DNA of 64,000 nt from Nitrospina sp. (GTDB lineage Bacteria; Nitrospinota; Nitrospinia; Nitrospinales; JACRGP01), in NCBI GenBank assembly GCA_024648695.1, contig JACAVV010000005.1, positions 124,001 to 188,000 of the forward strand. The letters are read 5' to 3'. Under the pieces are notes generated by a model. That model was not told the origin of the DNA. It did no database searches and saw only the letters and a list, made by a program, of their open reading frames with translations. Position numbers and translations under genes: made by a program. This document shows positions 9,407 to 17,125 of the stretch, piece by piece; positions within the stretch are counted from its first letter, which is position 1; each line of letters begins with the position of its first letter.

Positions 9407-9544
9407 ATGTACGCCTGGCTTTCCAGAACATTTCCCGTTCCCGTGGCAAAAACCCTGGCCGCTTTATGGTACGCCCTGTTGATGTTTATGGTTTTTATGC
9501 TTTGGGATATACCCACCGGAGTATTTGGTTATCTCAACTTGTAA
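9407..9544 (+). CDS. 45-residue single-pass membrane microprotein, DltX-like candidate
   Basis: The frame starts with ATG two bases after the MBOAT stop and ends with TAA at 9542-9544. It encodes a basic N-terminus with aromatic residues, one membrane helix (about residues 14-34) and a short tail ending G-V-F-G-Y-L-N-L. Small single-pass proteins of about 50 residues called DltX accompany DltB in Gram-positive dlt operons and carry a conserved C-terminal motif with an aromatic residue and a tyrosine needed for acyl transfer. The F-x-Y placement three to six residues from this C-terminus resembles that motif. The resemblance is by size, topology, position in the operon and tail motif only. It could also be a chance hydrophobic frame, but the spacing and uninterrupted coding argue for a real gene. 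No strong ribosome site is seen, which fits coupling to the MBOAT. Confidence 0.65.
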   Translation: MYAWLSRTFPVPVAKTLAALWYALLMFMVFMLWDIPTGVFGYLNL

Positions 9545-9562
9545 ATCAGACGGGATTGAAAT

Positions 9563-10288
9563 TCAACTCAGAGCCGAAGCAATCTCGTCGAGAATTTTCC
9601 GAGCCGCCTCTTTGGGGTCAGTTGCCTTGCGAATAGGGCGACCCACTACCAGGTAGTCGGCTCCATCGCGGATGGCCTCTGTTGGCGTGGTGATGCGGGA
9701 CTGATCGTCTTTATCCAACCGGCTCCATTCCGGCCGAATTCCAGGAACCACCAGATGAAGTCCATCTCCAACGGCCTGACGAATGGCCGATACCTCTTTT
9801 CCGGAGCACACCACTCCGGCGCAACCGGCCTCTTTTGCAAACACGGCTCTTTGGACTGCAAGGCGAGACAAGGTCAAACCTTCTTGAATTCCCAGAGCCT
9901 GCAAATCGTTTCCCGACAGACTGGTGAGCACGGAAACGGCCAGAATCTCCAATCCTGCGGAACTCAACTCCTCAGTGGTTTTGGACAGCACTTCCCCTTC
10001 CTGACAATGAACCGTCACGAATCTCACTCCGTGCCGGGCGGCGGAACGTAAGGCACCACGCATGGTTGCCGGGATGTCATGAAGTTTCAAATCCAGAAAA
10101 ATATCCGCGTCACTGAGTTCCTGAATAGCATCTATGACAGAGGGGCCTTCACTGATGAAGAGTTCCAGGCCGACCTTGAAACATCCAACAAGGCCATTCA
10201 ATTGCTTGACACTGGAAAGCGCCCTTTCGCGATCGGGAAAATCCAGGGCGAATATGAGTCGGTCTTTGGCTTGGGAGGGAACGATCAT
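9563..10288 (-). CDS. pyrF: Orotidine 5'-phosphate decarboxylase
   Basis: About 241 residues from ATG 10288; a TTG three codons upstream (10297) is an alternative, and neither has a good Shine-Dalgarno. The catalytic signature F-L-D-L-K-L-H-D-I-P-A-T-M is present (the D-x-K-x-x-D pattern of all orotidylate decarboxylases). The N-terminal L-I-F-A-L-D-F strand, V-V-P-G-I-R-P-E phosphate-binding loop and C-terminal Y-L-V-V-G-R-P-I-R are also present. It decarboxylates OMP to UMP, the last step of pyrimidine synthesis, in the cytoplasm. The length is normal for the PyrF1 type. It lies 46 bases downstream of the TPR gene on the same strand, with a GC-rich hairpin between them, and converges on the acylation operon. 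Confidence 0.96.
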   Translation of the reverse strand: MIVPSQAKDRLIFALDFPDRERALSSVKQLNGLVGCFKVGLELFISEGPSVIDAIQELSDADIFLDLKLHDIPATMRGALRSAARHGVRFVTVHCQEGEVLSKTTEELSSAGLEILAVSVLTSLSGNDLQALGIQEGLTLSRLAVQRAVFAKEAGCAGVVCSGKEVSAIRQAVGDGLHLVVPGIRPEWSRLDKDDQSRITTPTEAIRDGADYLVVGRPIRKATDPKEAARKILDEIASALS

Positions 10289-10300
10289 GGAGAGCAAACA

Positions 10301-10318
10301 GGCGGCCAGGTGGCCGCC
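10301..10318 (-). promoter_or_regulatory. GC-rich hairpin between the TPR gene and pyrF
   Basis: A perfect 7-bp inverted repeat, GGCGGCC and GGCCGCC, separated by four bases, lies 17 bases after the TPR stop and 4-13 bases before the possible pyrF starts. On the minus strand it is followed only by TGTTTG, so it is a weak terminator at best. It could fold over the pyrF initiation region or protect the 3' end of the TPR mRNA. Function is unproved. Confidence 0.35.
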
Positions 10319-10334
10319 CTGAAAAAATCAATAA

Positions 10335-11561
10335 TTATTGGGATTGCAAATAATCAAGCTGATCTTTGGCCACTGAAAGATTTGGGTTCAGGTCCAAAGC
10401 TTTTTGATAATGCTGAATGGCCTGGTCTTTCTGCTTGATGTTTTGATACATCGCTCCCAAATTATAGAAGGCCTCTGCCGAATCAGGATTCAGTTCCGTA
10501 GCTTTCTGAAAATGGACCAGGGCGCCATCGTTGAATCCTTTCTCGCCGTAGCAAACGCCAAGGTTATAATGGTATTCAAATGTATCGGGCGACAGACGTA
10601 AAGCTTCTTTCAAGGGTGCAATGGCATCCTTGTACATGGACAGTTCCAGGTATATCCGGGCCAACACCACATGAGCGCTTAAATTATCCGCATTCAATTT
10701 GATGGCGGTCTTGAGAGGCTTGATCGCTCCTACTCGAAACCCTGCATTATAATAAGCTTGCCCCAGCAAAGACTGCACATGCTCGTCCTGGGGATGGGCA
10801 CGGCCGAGAATGATCATGGCGCTCAGAACCTCCTGGTAGTCTCCCAGGTTTTCGTAAGCAATTGCAATAGTCCAGAACGCATCCAGCAAATTCGGGTTGA
10901 GAGTCACCGCTTCGCTTGCATGTTTCGCCCCTTCCGAATAGTTGCCCAGACTGTTGTAGGCCATGGCCAGATTGTGATGAGCCTCCGCAAACTTCGGGTT
11001 TTTATTGATCGACCACTTAAAATACTTAACCGCCTGCTCGTAAGCACCGCGGTTGGCATGGTACAACCCTTTCTGGAAATTGGAATCGCCACCGTCGGAG
11101 GACACCGGAGCCATGGTCTTCGTGTCCATTTGCGCAGGCTGTGCGACCGGGGCCTTTCCGGCCGAAGGTTCGGAGCTTGCAGAACCTGCCTGTTTGAGCG
11201 TGTTTTTAGCTTCCTGCAAAAACGGATCCAGTTTCAGGGCCTTTTCTGCGTACTCTACAGCCATGCCCTTGTTGCCCATTTTTAAATAAGCGAGACCCAG
11301 TTCATTCAAGGCTTTGAGATGCCGGGGATAGTGCTGGACCGCTTTGCGGAGGTGTTCAACCGCCTTGTCATAGTCTCCTTTTGCGCCATAGGCCGATCCC
11401 AGAAGGTAATGCGATTCGGAATCGGTGGAATCTTTTTCGACGGCTTTTATATATCCTTGAATCCGGCCATCATCCGCCTTTGTGAATCCCGCTTCCGCAT
11501 TCAATCCGGAACCTATTAATAGAAGAACAGACCCCATAAGCCATGGGAATTTTTTTAGCAT
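10335..11561 (-). CDS. Secreted (periplasmic) TPR-repeat protein
   Basis: 408 residues from ATG 11561, chosen because a GGAGG (11569-11573 on the complementary strand) sits 7 bases upstream; an ATG at 11588 lacks this. A signal peptide (about residues 1-23, MLKKFPWLMG then a hydrophobic core ending A-E-A) directs it to the periplasm. Two TPR blocks follow. One has about three repeats (residues 45-125). After a low-complexity Ala/Pro/Ser linker, a second block has about seven (residues 160-405), with units such as A-E-A-F-Y-N-L-G-A-M-Y-Q and A-I-Q-H-Y-Q-K-A-L-D-L-N-P. TPR proteins act as scaffolds for protein complexes; the partner is unknown. It is upstream of pyrF on the same strand, probably without functional linkage. 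Confidence 0.88.
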   Translation of the reverse strand: MLKKFPWLMGSVLLLIGSGLNAEAGFTKADDGRIQGYIKAVEKDSTDSESHYLLGSAYGAKGDYDKAVEHLRKAVQHYPRHLKALNELGLAYLKMGNKGMAVEYAEKALKLDPFLQEAKNTLKQAGSASSEPSAGKAPVAQPAQMDTKTMAPVSSDGGDSNFQKGLYHANRGAYEQAVKYFKWSINKNPKFAEAHHNLAMAYNSLGNYSEGAKHASEAVTLNPNLLDAFWTIAIAYENLGDYQEVLSAMIILGRAHPQDEHVQSLLGQAYYNAGFRVGAIKPLKTAIKLNADNLSAHVVLARIYLELSMYKDAIAPLKEALRLSPDTFEYHYNLGVCYGEKGFNDGALVHFQKATELNPDSAEAFYNLGAMYQNIKQKDQAIQHYQKALDLNPNLSVAKDQLDYLQSQ

Positions 11562-11637
11562 TTCAAAGCCTCCGCTGGTAATATTCAATAAATCCTTCTA
11601 ACTATATGATTTTTTTGATGTTTTGTAAACCCCGGAT

Positions 11638-12600
11638 TCAATCATCCATCATAAACCCATCATGAAAACGCGATAAGACGGAACCGTTTTTTACAGAACC
11701 CTTTAGCCCGGTCAGGCTTTGGCCAGTTAGTTCATGCCAAATCAGGCCAGGAAAATCTGCACCTGCCAGAATGGAATGCACTGACCCGCTACCAAAACGC
11801 AGATTGATATCGGTAAAATGAAACCGCCCGTCACGATCCAGAATTCCCTGCAAATTGGCAGGACCCTGAAGTTGCAAAGCGCTGGCCGCTTCCTTTACAC
11901 GCTGGATGAGCGTTTCATTCATCTCAATTTTGCTGATCCATACTTCGCCATTTTTGACAGACAATCGTTCCCTGGGAACCACCAAAAGATGTTCGCCTGA
12001 ACGGGCAGAAAACCAGTCCACAGTGTATTCACAACCTTCGATGAAGGTTTGTGCAATGTGAGCCGGGAACTTGGAACGGTAGTATTCCAGATCGGTGTTA
12101 TCTTGAATTTTAAAGACCTGCTGGCTACCTTCCCCGACACGGGGTTTAGCGATCCAGGGAAAGTCAGCAAAGGGTTTGGCAGACGAAAGCAATTGGGCCG
12201 GGGGCATTGCGATGGACGCTCGATCGAAGAATTCTACTAGCTTTAGCTTGTCGTGGCAAATCTTTATCGCATCCGATCCCGAAATATAAAGGTGGATCCC
12301 CTGCTTTTGAAAGGGATCCCGGTGGGTGTCCAGAAATTCCACCGACTTGTTCGTGAGAGGAATGATCGCGCCGACTTGACCGTCATCGCAAATTTCCAGC
12401 ACGCGTTGCAAACATTCCGGCTGATTGAACAGGGGAATTTGAAAAGCCCGGTCACACTCTTTCAGACTGGGGGAGTATGCATTGCTGTCGGCACAGAGGA
12501 TTTGGGCATCGATCCCCCAAGTCTGCCTTGACCGTTTAAATAGTCTAAGCAAAGACACACGCCAATGTGGGGCCAAAAACAGCAGGTTCCATCGGTCCAT
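11638..12600 (-). CDS. ATP-grasp domain protein (carboxylate-amine ligase type)
   Basis: 320 residues; ATG 12600 has GGAG 8-11 bases upstream. The N-terminal third resembles the pre-ATP-grasp Rossmann-like domain (V-G-A-I-I-P-L-T-N-K-S-V-E-F). The middle binds ATP (D-F-P-W-I-A-K-P-R-V-G-E-G-S-Q, lysine in the W-I-A-K-P strand). The end carries the metal-binding segment F-T-D-I-N-L-R-F-G-S-G-S-V-H-S, corresponding to E-I-N-P-R-F-G-G in related carbamoyl-phosphate-synthase-like ligases, with D in place of the usual E. Such enzymes join a carboxylate to an amine using ATP. The substrate is unknown. It is monocistronic, with the TPR gene downstream on the same strand 76 bases away. Confidence 0.85.
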   Translation of the reverse strand: MDRWNLLFLAPHWRVSLLRLFKRSRQTWGIDAQILCADSNAYSPSLKECDRAFQIPLFNQPECLQRVLEICDDGQVGAIIPLTNKSVEFLDTHRDPFQKQGIHLYISGSDAIKICHDKLKLVEFFDRASIAMPPAQLLSSAKPFADFPWIAKPRVGEGSQQVFKIQDNTDLEYYRSKFPAHIAQTFIEGCEYTVDWFSARSGEHLLVVPRERLSVKNGEVWISKIEMNETLIQRVKEAASALQLQGPANLQGILDRDGRFHFTDINLRFGSGSVHSILAGADFPGLIWHELTGQSLTGLKGSVKNGSVLSRFHDGFMMDD

Positions 12601-12951
12601 TTATACTCCAGGCCTGAATGGGCAAAAATTATTTTAAAAGGAAGTTAGAAAAATTACAGGTATGGAAGAGCCATTGATTTCGAAGAAATTTGAAAGCGAA
12701 TTACCTATTGTTAACTCTGACTATCAATAAAAGCAAAGGTTATTGTATCAAAATTTTTTCCACTTTACGAAACAGCGCCCAAAAAAACGGATCCGTTTGA
12801 AAAGAGGATTATAAACGGCGGGTTCTCCTGATATGATAATAAGTGAACAAATAAAAAATCCTCTGCTGTTAAAAGCAGAGGAGTCTCATCTTGATTGCAA
12901 TTTTTGTTATTACTTTTTAAAAATTCCTGGAATCTTCAAAAAGGAACATTC
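12601..12951. other. Intergenic region between divergent ATP-grasp and SDR genes
   Basis: About 350 bases of AT-rich sequence with promoters expected in both directions. The one clear structure is the stem-loop at 12859-12882. A 44-codon frame at 12833-12967 runs through the stem-loop and into the SDR gene; I do not regard it as a gene. Confidence 0.5.
12859..12882 (-). terminator. Intrinsic terminator-like stem-loop on the minus strand
   Basis: Nine-base perfect inverted repeat TCCTCTGCT / AGCAGAGGA with a six-base loop. On the minus strand the stem is followed directly by TTTTTT (12858-12853), the layout of a rho-independent terminator. No minus-strand gene lies upstream of it until 17126, so it would stop antisense or small-RNA transcription rather than a known mRNA. 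Confidence 0.55.
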
Positions 12952-13674
12952 ATGGCCACAGCCATAGTCACCGGAGCCAGCGTTCGTTTAGGCAAAGCCA
13001 TGGCTTGCCACCTGGCGTCCCGTGGATTTAATATTGCCTTGCACCATCATTCTTCTGAACCTGAGGATACAAAACAGGAAATCGAACACCAGGGTGTCTC
13101 TTGCAAAACCTACCGTCTGGACCTGTCCAGTTTACAGGAAGTGGAAGGCTGGATCGCTGAAGTTCAAAAAGACTTTCAGGACATCGAGTTATTGATCAAC
13201 TCTGCCGCCAATTTCGTACAGGAAAATGTGGAGCAGACGCAAACTTCTACCCTGATCAAAACCATGAACCTTAACCTGAACGCTCCTTATTTGCTGATGC
13301 GCGACTATAAACACCTCATCGGCAGGGGCATGGTCATAAATATTACCGATCAACGAGTGATGAAAAACATTCCGACTTTCGCGGCTTACTCCGTAGCCAA
13401 GGTGGGACTCCAACACCTCACTCATCTGGCCGCGATGGAATGGGGGAAAACGGTGCGTGTGAATGCTATTGCCCCCGGGTTGATTCTTCCTCCTCCAGGC
13501 GGCACCGAGGAATATCTCAAACGCGAAGGCCCCAAAGTTCCTGTGGGAACGCATGGGATGGTGAAAGACATTCTGCATGCTTTAGATTATTTGCTGGACA
13601 GTTCATTTGTGAATGGGGAAACCCTGTTTGTGGACGGAGGCGAATCCAGGTCCAGTAAACAAACCCTGTATTAG
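12952..13674 (+). CDS. Short-chain dehydrogenase, FolM / pteridine-reductase-like
   Basis: 240 residues from ATG 12952, which is preceded by AAAGGAA; the TTG at 12895 would add a non-conserved leader. The Rossmann motif reads T-G-A-S-V-R-L-G-K-A, with Arg where most SDRs have G in the TGxxxGxG loop; this R-L-G form marks pteridine reductases and FolM dihydromonapterin reductases. N-S-A-A-N (the NNAG equivalent), the catalytic Y-S-V-A-K, and V-N-A-I-A-P-G-L-I-L-P are present. It probably reduces a dihydropterin with NAD(P)H in the cytoplasm. No folate gene is adjacent (folD is 24 kb away). The next gene starts 11 bases after the stop. Confidence 0.82.
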   Translation: MATAIVTGASVRLGKAMACHLASRGFNIALHHHSSEPEDTKQEIEHQGVSCKTYRLDLSSLQEVEGWIAEVQKDFQDIELLINSAANFVQENVEQTQTSTLIKTMNLNLNAPYLLMRDYKHLIGRGMVINITDQRVMKNIPTFAAYSVAKVGLQHLTHLAAMEWGKTVRVNAIAPGLILPPPGGTEEYLKREGPKVPVGTHGMVKDILHALDYLLDSSFVNGETLFVDGGESRSSKQTLY

Positions 13675-13685
13675 GCGGCTTTGCT

Positions 13686-14609
13686 TTGATTATTCCGGTT
13701 GCGCTCATCCATTCAGTTTATCTGTTGCAATTGGCAGACATTCAACCGTCTCCAATAGGAGGCGACCGCTGGATCTGGAGTTGCCTTTTGTTTCTTCCAA
13801 TGATTGTGATCACCACCTGGATGGGTGGAGGCTATGGTTTGTTAACACGAAAAAATCAGGGAATGGGTTTTTATATTGGGCGCAAAGTTTTTATCATCGT
13901 ATGTATTATCACTTTCGGGATTTTATTGAATTCGCATCGATTTCATTATGCTTACCTGATGGCGGCATTTACTCTTTATGGCCTTTACCGTGCGCGGCAG
14001 TTTGTTAGATGGGGATTGCAAAGCAAACGGGGACCCTCGCAAACAGGGAACCCGGCCAAAAAGCAGTTTGCCTCGGCAGGGGCTTTGTTTATCCTTTCAG
14101 CCTACCTTTGGGTTCTGCCATTTTATTTGCCCGGATTGACCTTGAGCGGTGCGGTGGCCAACGGTAACTTGAGTCAAGTTCGCTTCCTGAAGACCTGGGG
14201 CGCTAATGTGAATGCTACGGACAAGCTGGGGCAAACCCCGCTTCATAAGGCCCTCAACGCTGAGGATAAAATTCAGCAAATCAGCCTGTACCTGTTAAAG
14301 AAGGGCGCGAAACCCAATGTTTCGGATTTCAGTGGGAACACGCCTCTTCATCTTGCCGCGTATTACGGTAGAGAAGAAGCGGCCAAAGCGCTCATCGAAT
14401 ATGGTGCCACAATCGATCCCCAAAACAGGTTCAAGCGCACGCCCCTGATGGAAGCCTTTTTGACGCGTCATTTTGGGCTTGCCCTGTTTCTGATTGAGAA
14501 TCATGCCGCACTCGATACCCGTGACCTGCAAGGGATGACTCCCCGAAAATGGGCGGAAAAGAATGCCCCAACATACATATTCAAGTTGATGAGCAGGAAA
14601 AATAATTGA
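13686..14609 (+). CDS. Membrane protein with C-terminal ankyrin repeats
   Basis: 307 residues from a TTG start with AGGCGG about 8 bases upstream, just after the SDR stop, so the two are probably cotranscribed. The N-terminal half has about five hydrophobic segments (near residues 3-18, 29-48, 61-80, 86-101 and 122-143). The C-terminal half (about 150-305) has four ankyrin repeats with the typical G-Q-T-P-L-H-K-A, G-N-T-P-L-H-L-A-A-Y-Y-G and R-T-P-L-M-E-A turns. Ankyrin repeats bind proteins; the topology and partner are unknown. I assign no enzymatic role. Confidence 0.75.
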   Translation: MIIPVALIHSVYLLQLADIQPSPIGGDRWIWSCLLFLPMIVITTWMGGGYGLLTRKNQGMGFYIGRKVFIIVCIITFGILLNSHRFHYAYLMAAFTLYGLYRARQFVRWGLQSKRGPSQTGNPAKKQFASAGALFILSAYLWVLPFYLPGLTLSGAVANGNLSQVRFLKTWGANVNATDKLGQTPLHKALNAEDKIQQISLYLLKKGAKPNVSDFSGNTPLHLAAYYGREEAAKALIEYGATIDPQNRFKRTPLMEAFLTRHFGLALFLIENHAALDTRDLQGMTPRKWAEKNAPTYIFKLMSRKNN

Positions 14610-14767
14610 ACCCTGTTCCGGTAAAAACCTATAAAGTGGAAACTCAGAACCCCGAAAATATTTGTCTGATGAAAATTAAATTCAGATTCCATACAATATA
14701 AGTATTGCTTCATCAAACTGGGTTTGGTGGCAAAGAATTTTAAAAAACTATCAACAGGGAGTAATTT

Positions 14768-15118
14768 ATGTTTATAAACTGGAAACACGTAGTCATGATC
14801 TTTACTTTAATCGGTTTTTTGTCAGGAGTCGCCTGGGCCGGCGGGGCTCAATTGACTGAGGACGACGGTTCCATGGTCCAAATCACTTCACCCAAGGATG
14901 GAGCGGTGGTAGGGGATACGGTAAGGGTTGTTTATGAGTTTAAAAGAGGATCACAAGCGGATCATGTCCATACTTATGTTGACGGCAAATATCAAAAAGG
15001 GTTCAAGGGCTTTCTGAAAGGCCTGAGTGAGGGAACGCATAAAATTACTTTAAAAGTTGCCAATCAGGATCACGATTTATTGCCCGCAACCCACTCGGTA
15101 AACATTACCGTTAAATAG
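14768..15118 (+). CDS. Small secreted protein with an Ig-like / DUF4399-like domain
   Basis: 116 residues with AGGGAG 7 bases upstream of the ATG. A signal peptide (about residues 1-24, ending G-V-A-W-A) precedes a compact beta-rich domain: V-Q-I-T-S-P-K-D-G-A-V-V-G-D-T-V-R-V, then H-V-H-T-Y-V-D-G-K, then G-T-H-K-I-T-L-K-V-A-N-Q-D-H. The order of an S-P-x-D-G strand, a histidine-rich V-D-G strand and a G-x-H-x-x-x-L strand resembles small periplasmic domains such as DUF4399/DUF6130. The histidines (H-V-H and D-H-D) could bind metal, but this is a guess. It is free-standing. Confidence 0.7.
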   Translation: MFINWKHVVMIFTLIGFLSGVAWAGGAQLTEDDGSMVQITSPKDGAVVGDTVRVVYEFKRGSQADHVHTYVDGKYQKGFKGFLKGLSEGTHKITLKVANQDHDLLPATHSVNITVK

Positions 15119-15142
15119 TTCCTGCTATAAATACCTGGAAAT

Positions 15143-15176
15143 CTTACCCTAAAAATTTGCCTGTTTGGGGTAAGAA
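15143..15176. repeat. Inverted repeat downstream of the small secreted protein gene
   Basis: CTTACCC and GGGTAAG form a perfect 7-bp inverted repeat with a long (about 19-base) loop, 25-58 bases after the stop at 15118. No T-run follows on either strand, so it is not a standard terminator. It may be an operator or transcript-end structure ahead of the kinase gene. Confidence 0.3.
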
Positions 15177-15329
15177 AACTCCATATGCCAGATTGTTTCT
15201 GTTATAATATTTGAGTTTTGGTAAACTAAGGAACAAATTTATTGTCCTGAACCTGTGGTCTTTAAATAGCCCAAACGAATGGCCAAAAATGCTCAGGACA
15301 TGTTCTTCCTGAGTGCAGGTTAATATTAA

Positions 15330-17093
15330 ATGGATACCCCTAATTCCATTCCATCCAGGCGTTTAATTCGCAAGCCGAAAAATCGGGCCAAACCCAAACC
15401 GGTTTCCACCTTAAATTATAAAGCTTTGTTTTCCAGCCTTTATACTATTGTGGATGGATGTTCTTCCACTTTTACCAGCAATGAGTTTTTCACATCCCTG
15501 GTCAAGAGCCTTGCCAAAGCCCTGAAAGTACGCTACGCCTTTGTGACCGAATGTTTGGAACTAGATAGCAAGATCGTCAGGACATTGGGTGTGTGGGGCG
15601 GCGATGATTATCTGGAAAATTTTGAGTATTTTCTGCAAGGCACTCCATGTGAACATGTAATGGGTAAAGCAAAGTATTTTTGCAACAAAGGTTTGCAAAA
15701 ACTGTTTCCCGATGATCAGATATTGGTGGATTTAAATGTAGAAAGTTATTTGGGCGTTCCTTTCTTCAATCAATATCAGGATCCCCTGGGCCATATCGCC
15801 ATTATGCATACGCGGCCCTTAAGGCATGCTGAAGAAGCTGAAAAGATTTTAAATTTGTTTGCGGACCTGTCTGCATCTGCCGTCCTGAGAAGACGAGACG
15901 AAATGTGGAAGAATGGGCAAAACCTCGTGTTGGAAAAATTGAGCACAAAGAGGCCTTTGCCGGAAATCCTGAAAACCCTGTCACAGGTAGCAGAAGAACA
16001 GTTTCCTCATATGAGGTGCCAGGTTTTCATTAAAAAATTGCCCCTCCATCCCGAAAAAAAAGTCCGCCGGAAAAAAACTGACTGGAACGCTTTCAAAGAC
16101 AAAATAGCGGTTCCCAATTCGAACAAACCGGCTTTATCTGAAGCGCCTCTATTAATGATAAGCAATACGTTCAAACATGATTTGAAGGACCGGTTTGGAA
16201 AAATAAACCGTTTTCGCAACTTGAAAACTGCCTGGGTGAAACCTCTCCTGAGCCCAAAGGGAGAGGTGTTGGGAAACCTTTCAATTTACAGGAATGAATT
16301 CAGGTTACCCTCCCGGACGGAAACCAGGTTAATCCAATCCTTTTCCTGGTTGGCCGGTTTAGCCATTCTAACCAAACAATCCGATTCCCGACTGGAAGCC
16401 TATTCCAGGAAACTGGAACTGAATAATCAGGATCTCAGGGATTTTGTCAACATTGCCGCTCATGACTTGAATGAACCGTTACGTAAAATTCTTTTTTATG
16501 GGAATTTCCTGAAATCCCAACTAGGTTCCCCCGAACCCAAAGCGGAAAATTATCTGGACAAGATCCAAACCTCGACTCACAGGTTGATTCAACTGATTGA
16601 AGATCTTCTGACATTGACCCGAATCGATAATGAACCCAAACCCAAAACAAAAACCGATTTGTTGGAGGTGGTAGAAAAGGTCCTCGAAGAACTGGAATTG
16701 GTGATTCAGGAAACCGGAGCCCAAATCATTGTTAAACAATTGCCTGTGGTAAAAGCGGAAGCTTTGGAAATGTACCTGTTATTTTTCAATCTCATCGGCA
16801 ACGCGGTTAAATTCAGAAAAAAGGATGTTCCACCGGTTGTGACCCTGGATACCAGGTATGCAAACGATGGGTCCATTGAAATACGGGTTGAAGATAACGG
16901 GATCGGGATTGATAAAAAATATTTCGACAAAATTATTAAACCTTTTCACCGCCTGCATCCACGCGAGTCCTATAAAGGGACCGGAATCGGTTTGTCCATT
17001 TGCGACAAAATCGTAAAACACCATAATGGCGTTTTGAAGATTGATAGCGAGCCGGGGAAAGGGTCTACCTTTTCCATTATTTTATTTGATTGA
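15330..17093 (+). CDS. GAF-domain sensor histidine kinase
   Basis: 587 residues, no membrane segment, so cytoplasmic. A first GAF domain covers about residues 35-200 (including E-S-Y-L-G-V-P-F-F). A second, degenerate GAF-like region covers about 205-350 with a basic insert. The phosphoacceptor is H378 in I-A-A-H-D-L-N-E-P-L-R-K-I. The ATPase domain has N-L-I-G-N-A-V-K-F (N box), V-E-D-N-G-I-G-I (G1) and G-T-G-I-G-L-S-I-C (G2). The A-H-D-L-N-E-P-L-R form of the H box is typical of phytochrome-like kinases. No response regulator gene is next to it, so it is an orphan kinase, possibly signalling to one of the nearby hybrid proteins. Confidence 0.92.
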   Translation: MDTPNSIPSRRLIRKPKNRAKPKPVSTLNYKALFSSLYTIVDGCSSTFTSNEFFTSLVKSLAKALKVRYAFVTECLELDSKIVRTLGVWGGDDYLENFEYFLQGTPCEHVMGKAKYFCNKGLQKLFPDDQILVDLNVESYLGVPFFNQYQDPLGHIAIMHTRPLRHAEEAEKILNLFADLSASAVLRRRDEMWKNGQNLVLEKLSTKRPLPEILKTLSQVAEEQFPHMRCQVFIKKLPLHPEKKVRRKKTDWNAFKDKIAVPNSNKPALSEAPLLMISNTFKHDLKDRFGKINRFRNLKTAWVKPLLSPKGEVLGNLSIYRNEFRLPSRTETRLIQSFSWLAGLAILTKQSDSRLEAYSRKLELNNQDLRDFVNIAAHDLNEPLRKILFYGNFLKSQLGSPEPKAENYLDKIQTSTHRLIQLIEDLLTLTRIDNEPKPKTKTDLLEVVEKVLEELELVIQETGAQIIVKQLPVVKAEALEMYLLFFNLIGNAVKFRKKDVPPVVTLDTRYANDGSIEIRVEDNGIGIDKKYFDKIIKPFHRLHPRESYKGTGIGLSICDKIVKHHNGVLKIDSEPGKGSTFSIILFD

Positions 17094-17125
17094 AAAACAA
17101 GAGCCCCCTTCGTAAGAAACCCAAC

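Noticed and set aside
12833-12967. A 44-codon frame containing C-N-F-C-Y-Y, slightly like a radical SAM cysteine motif
   Set aside because: It lacks the first cysteine of the C-x3-C-x2-C pattern, runs through a terminator-like stem-loop and ends inside the SDR gene; judged chance.
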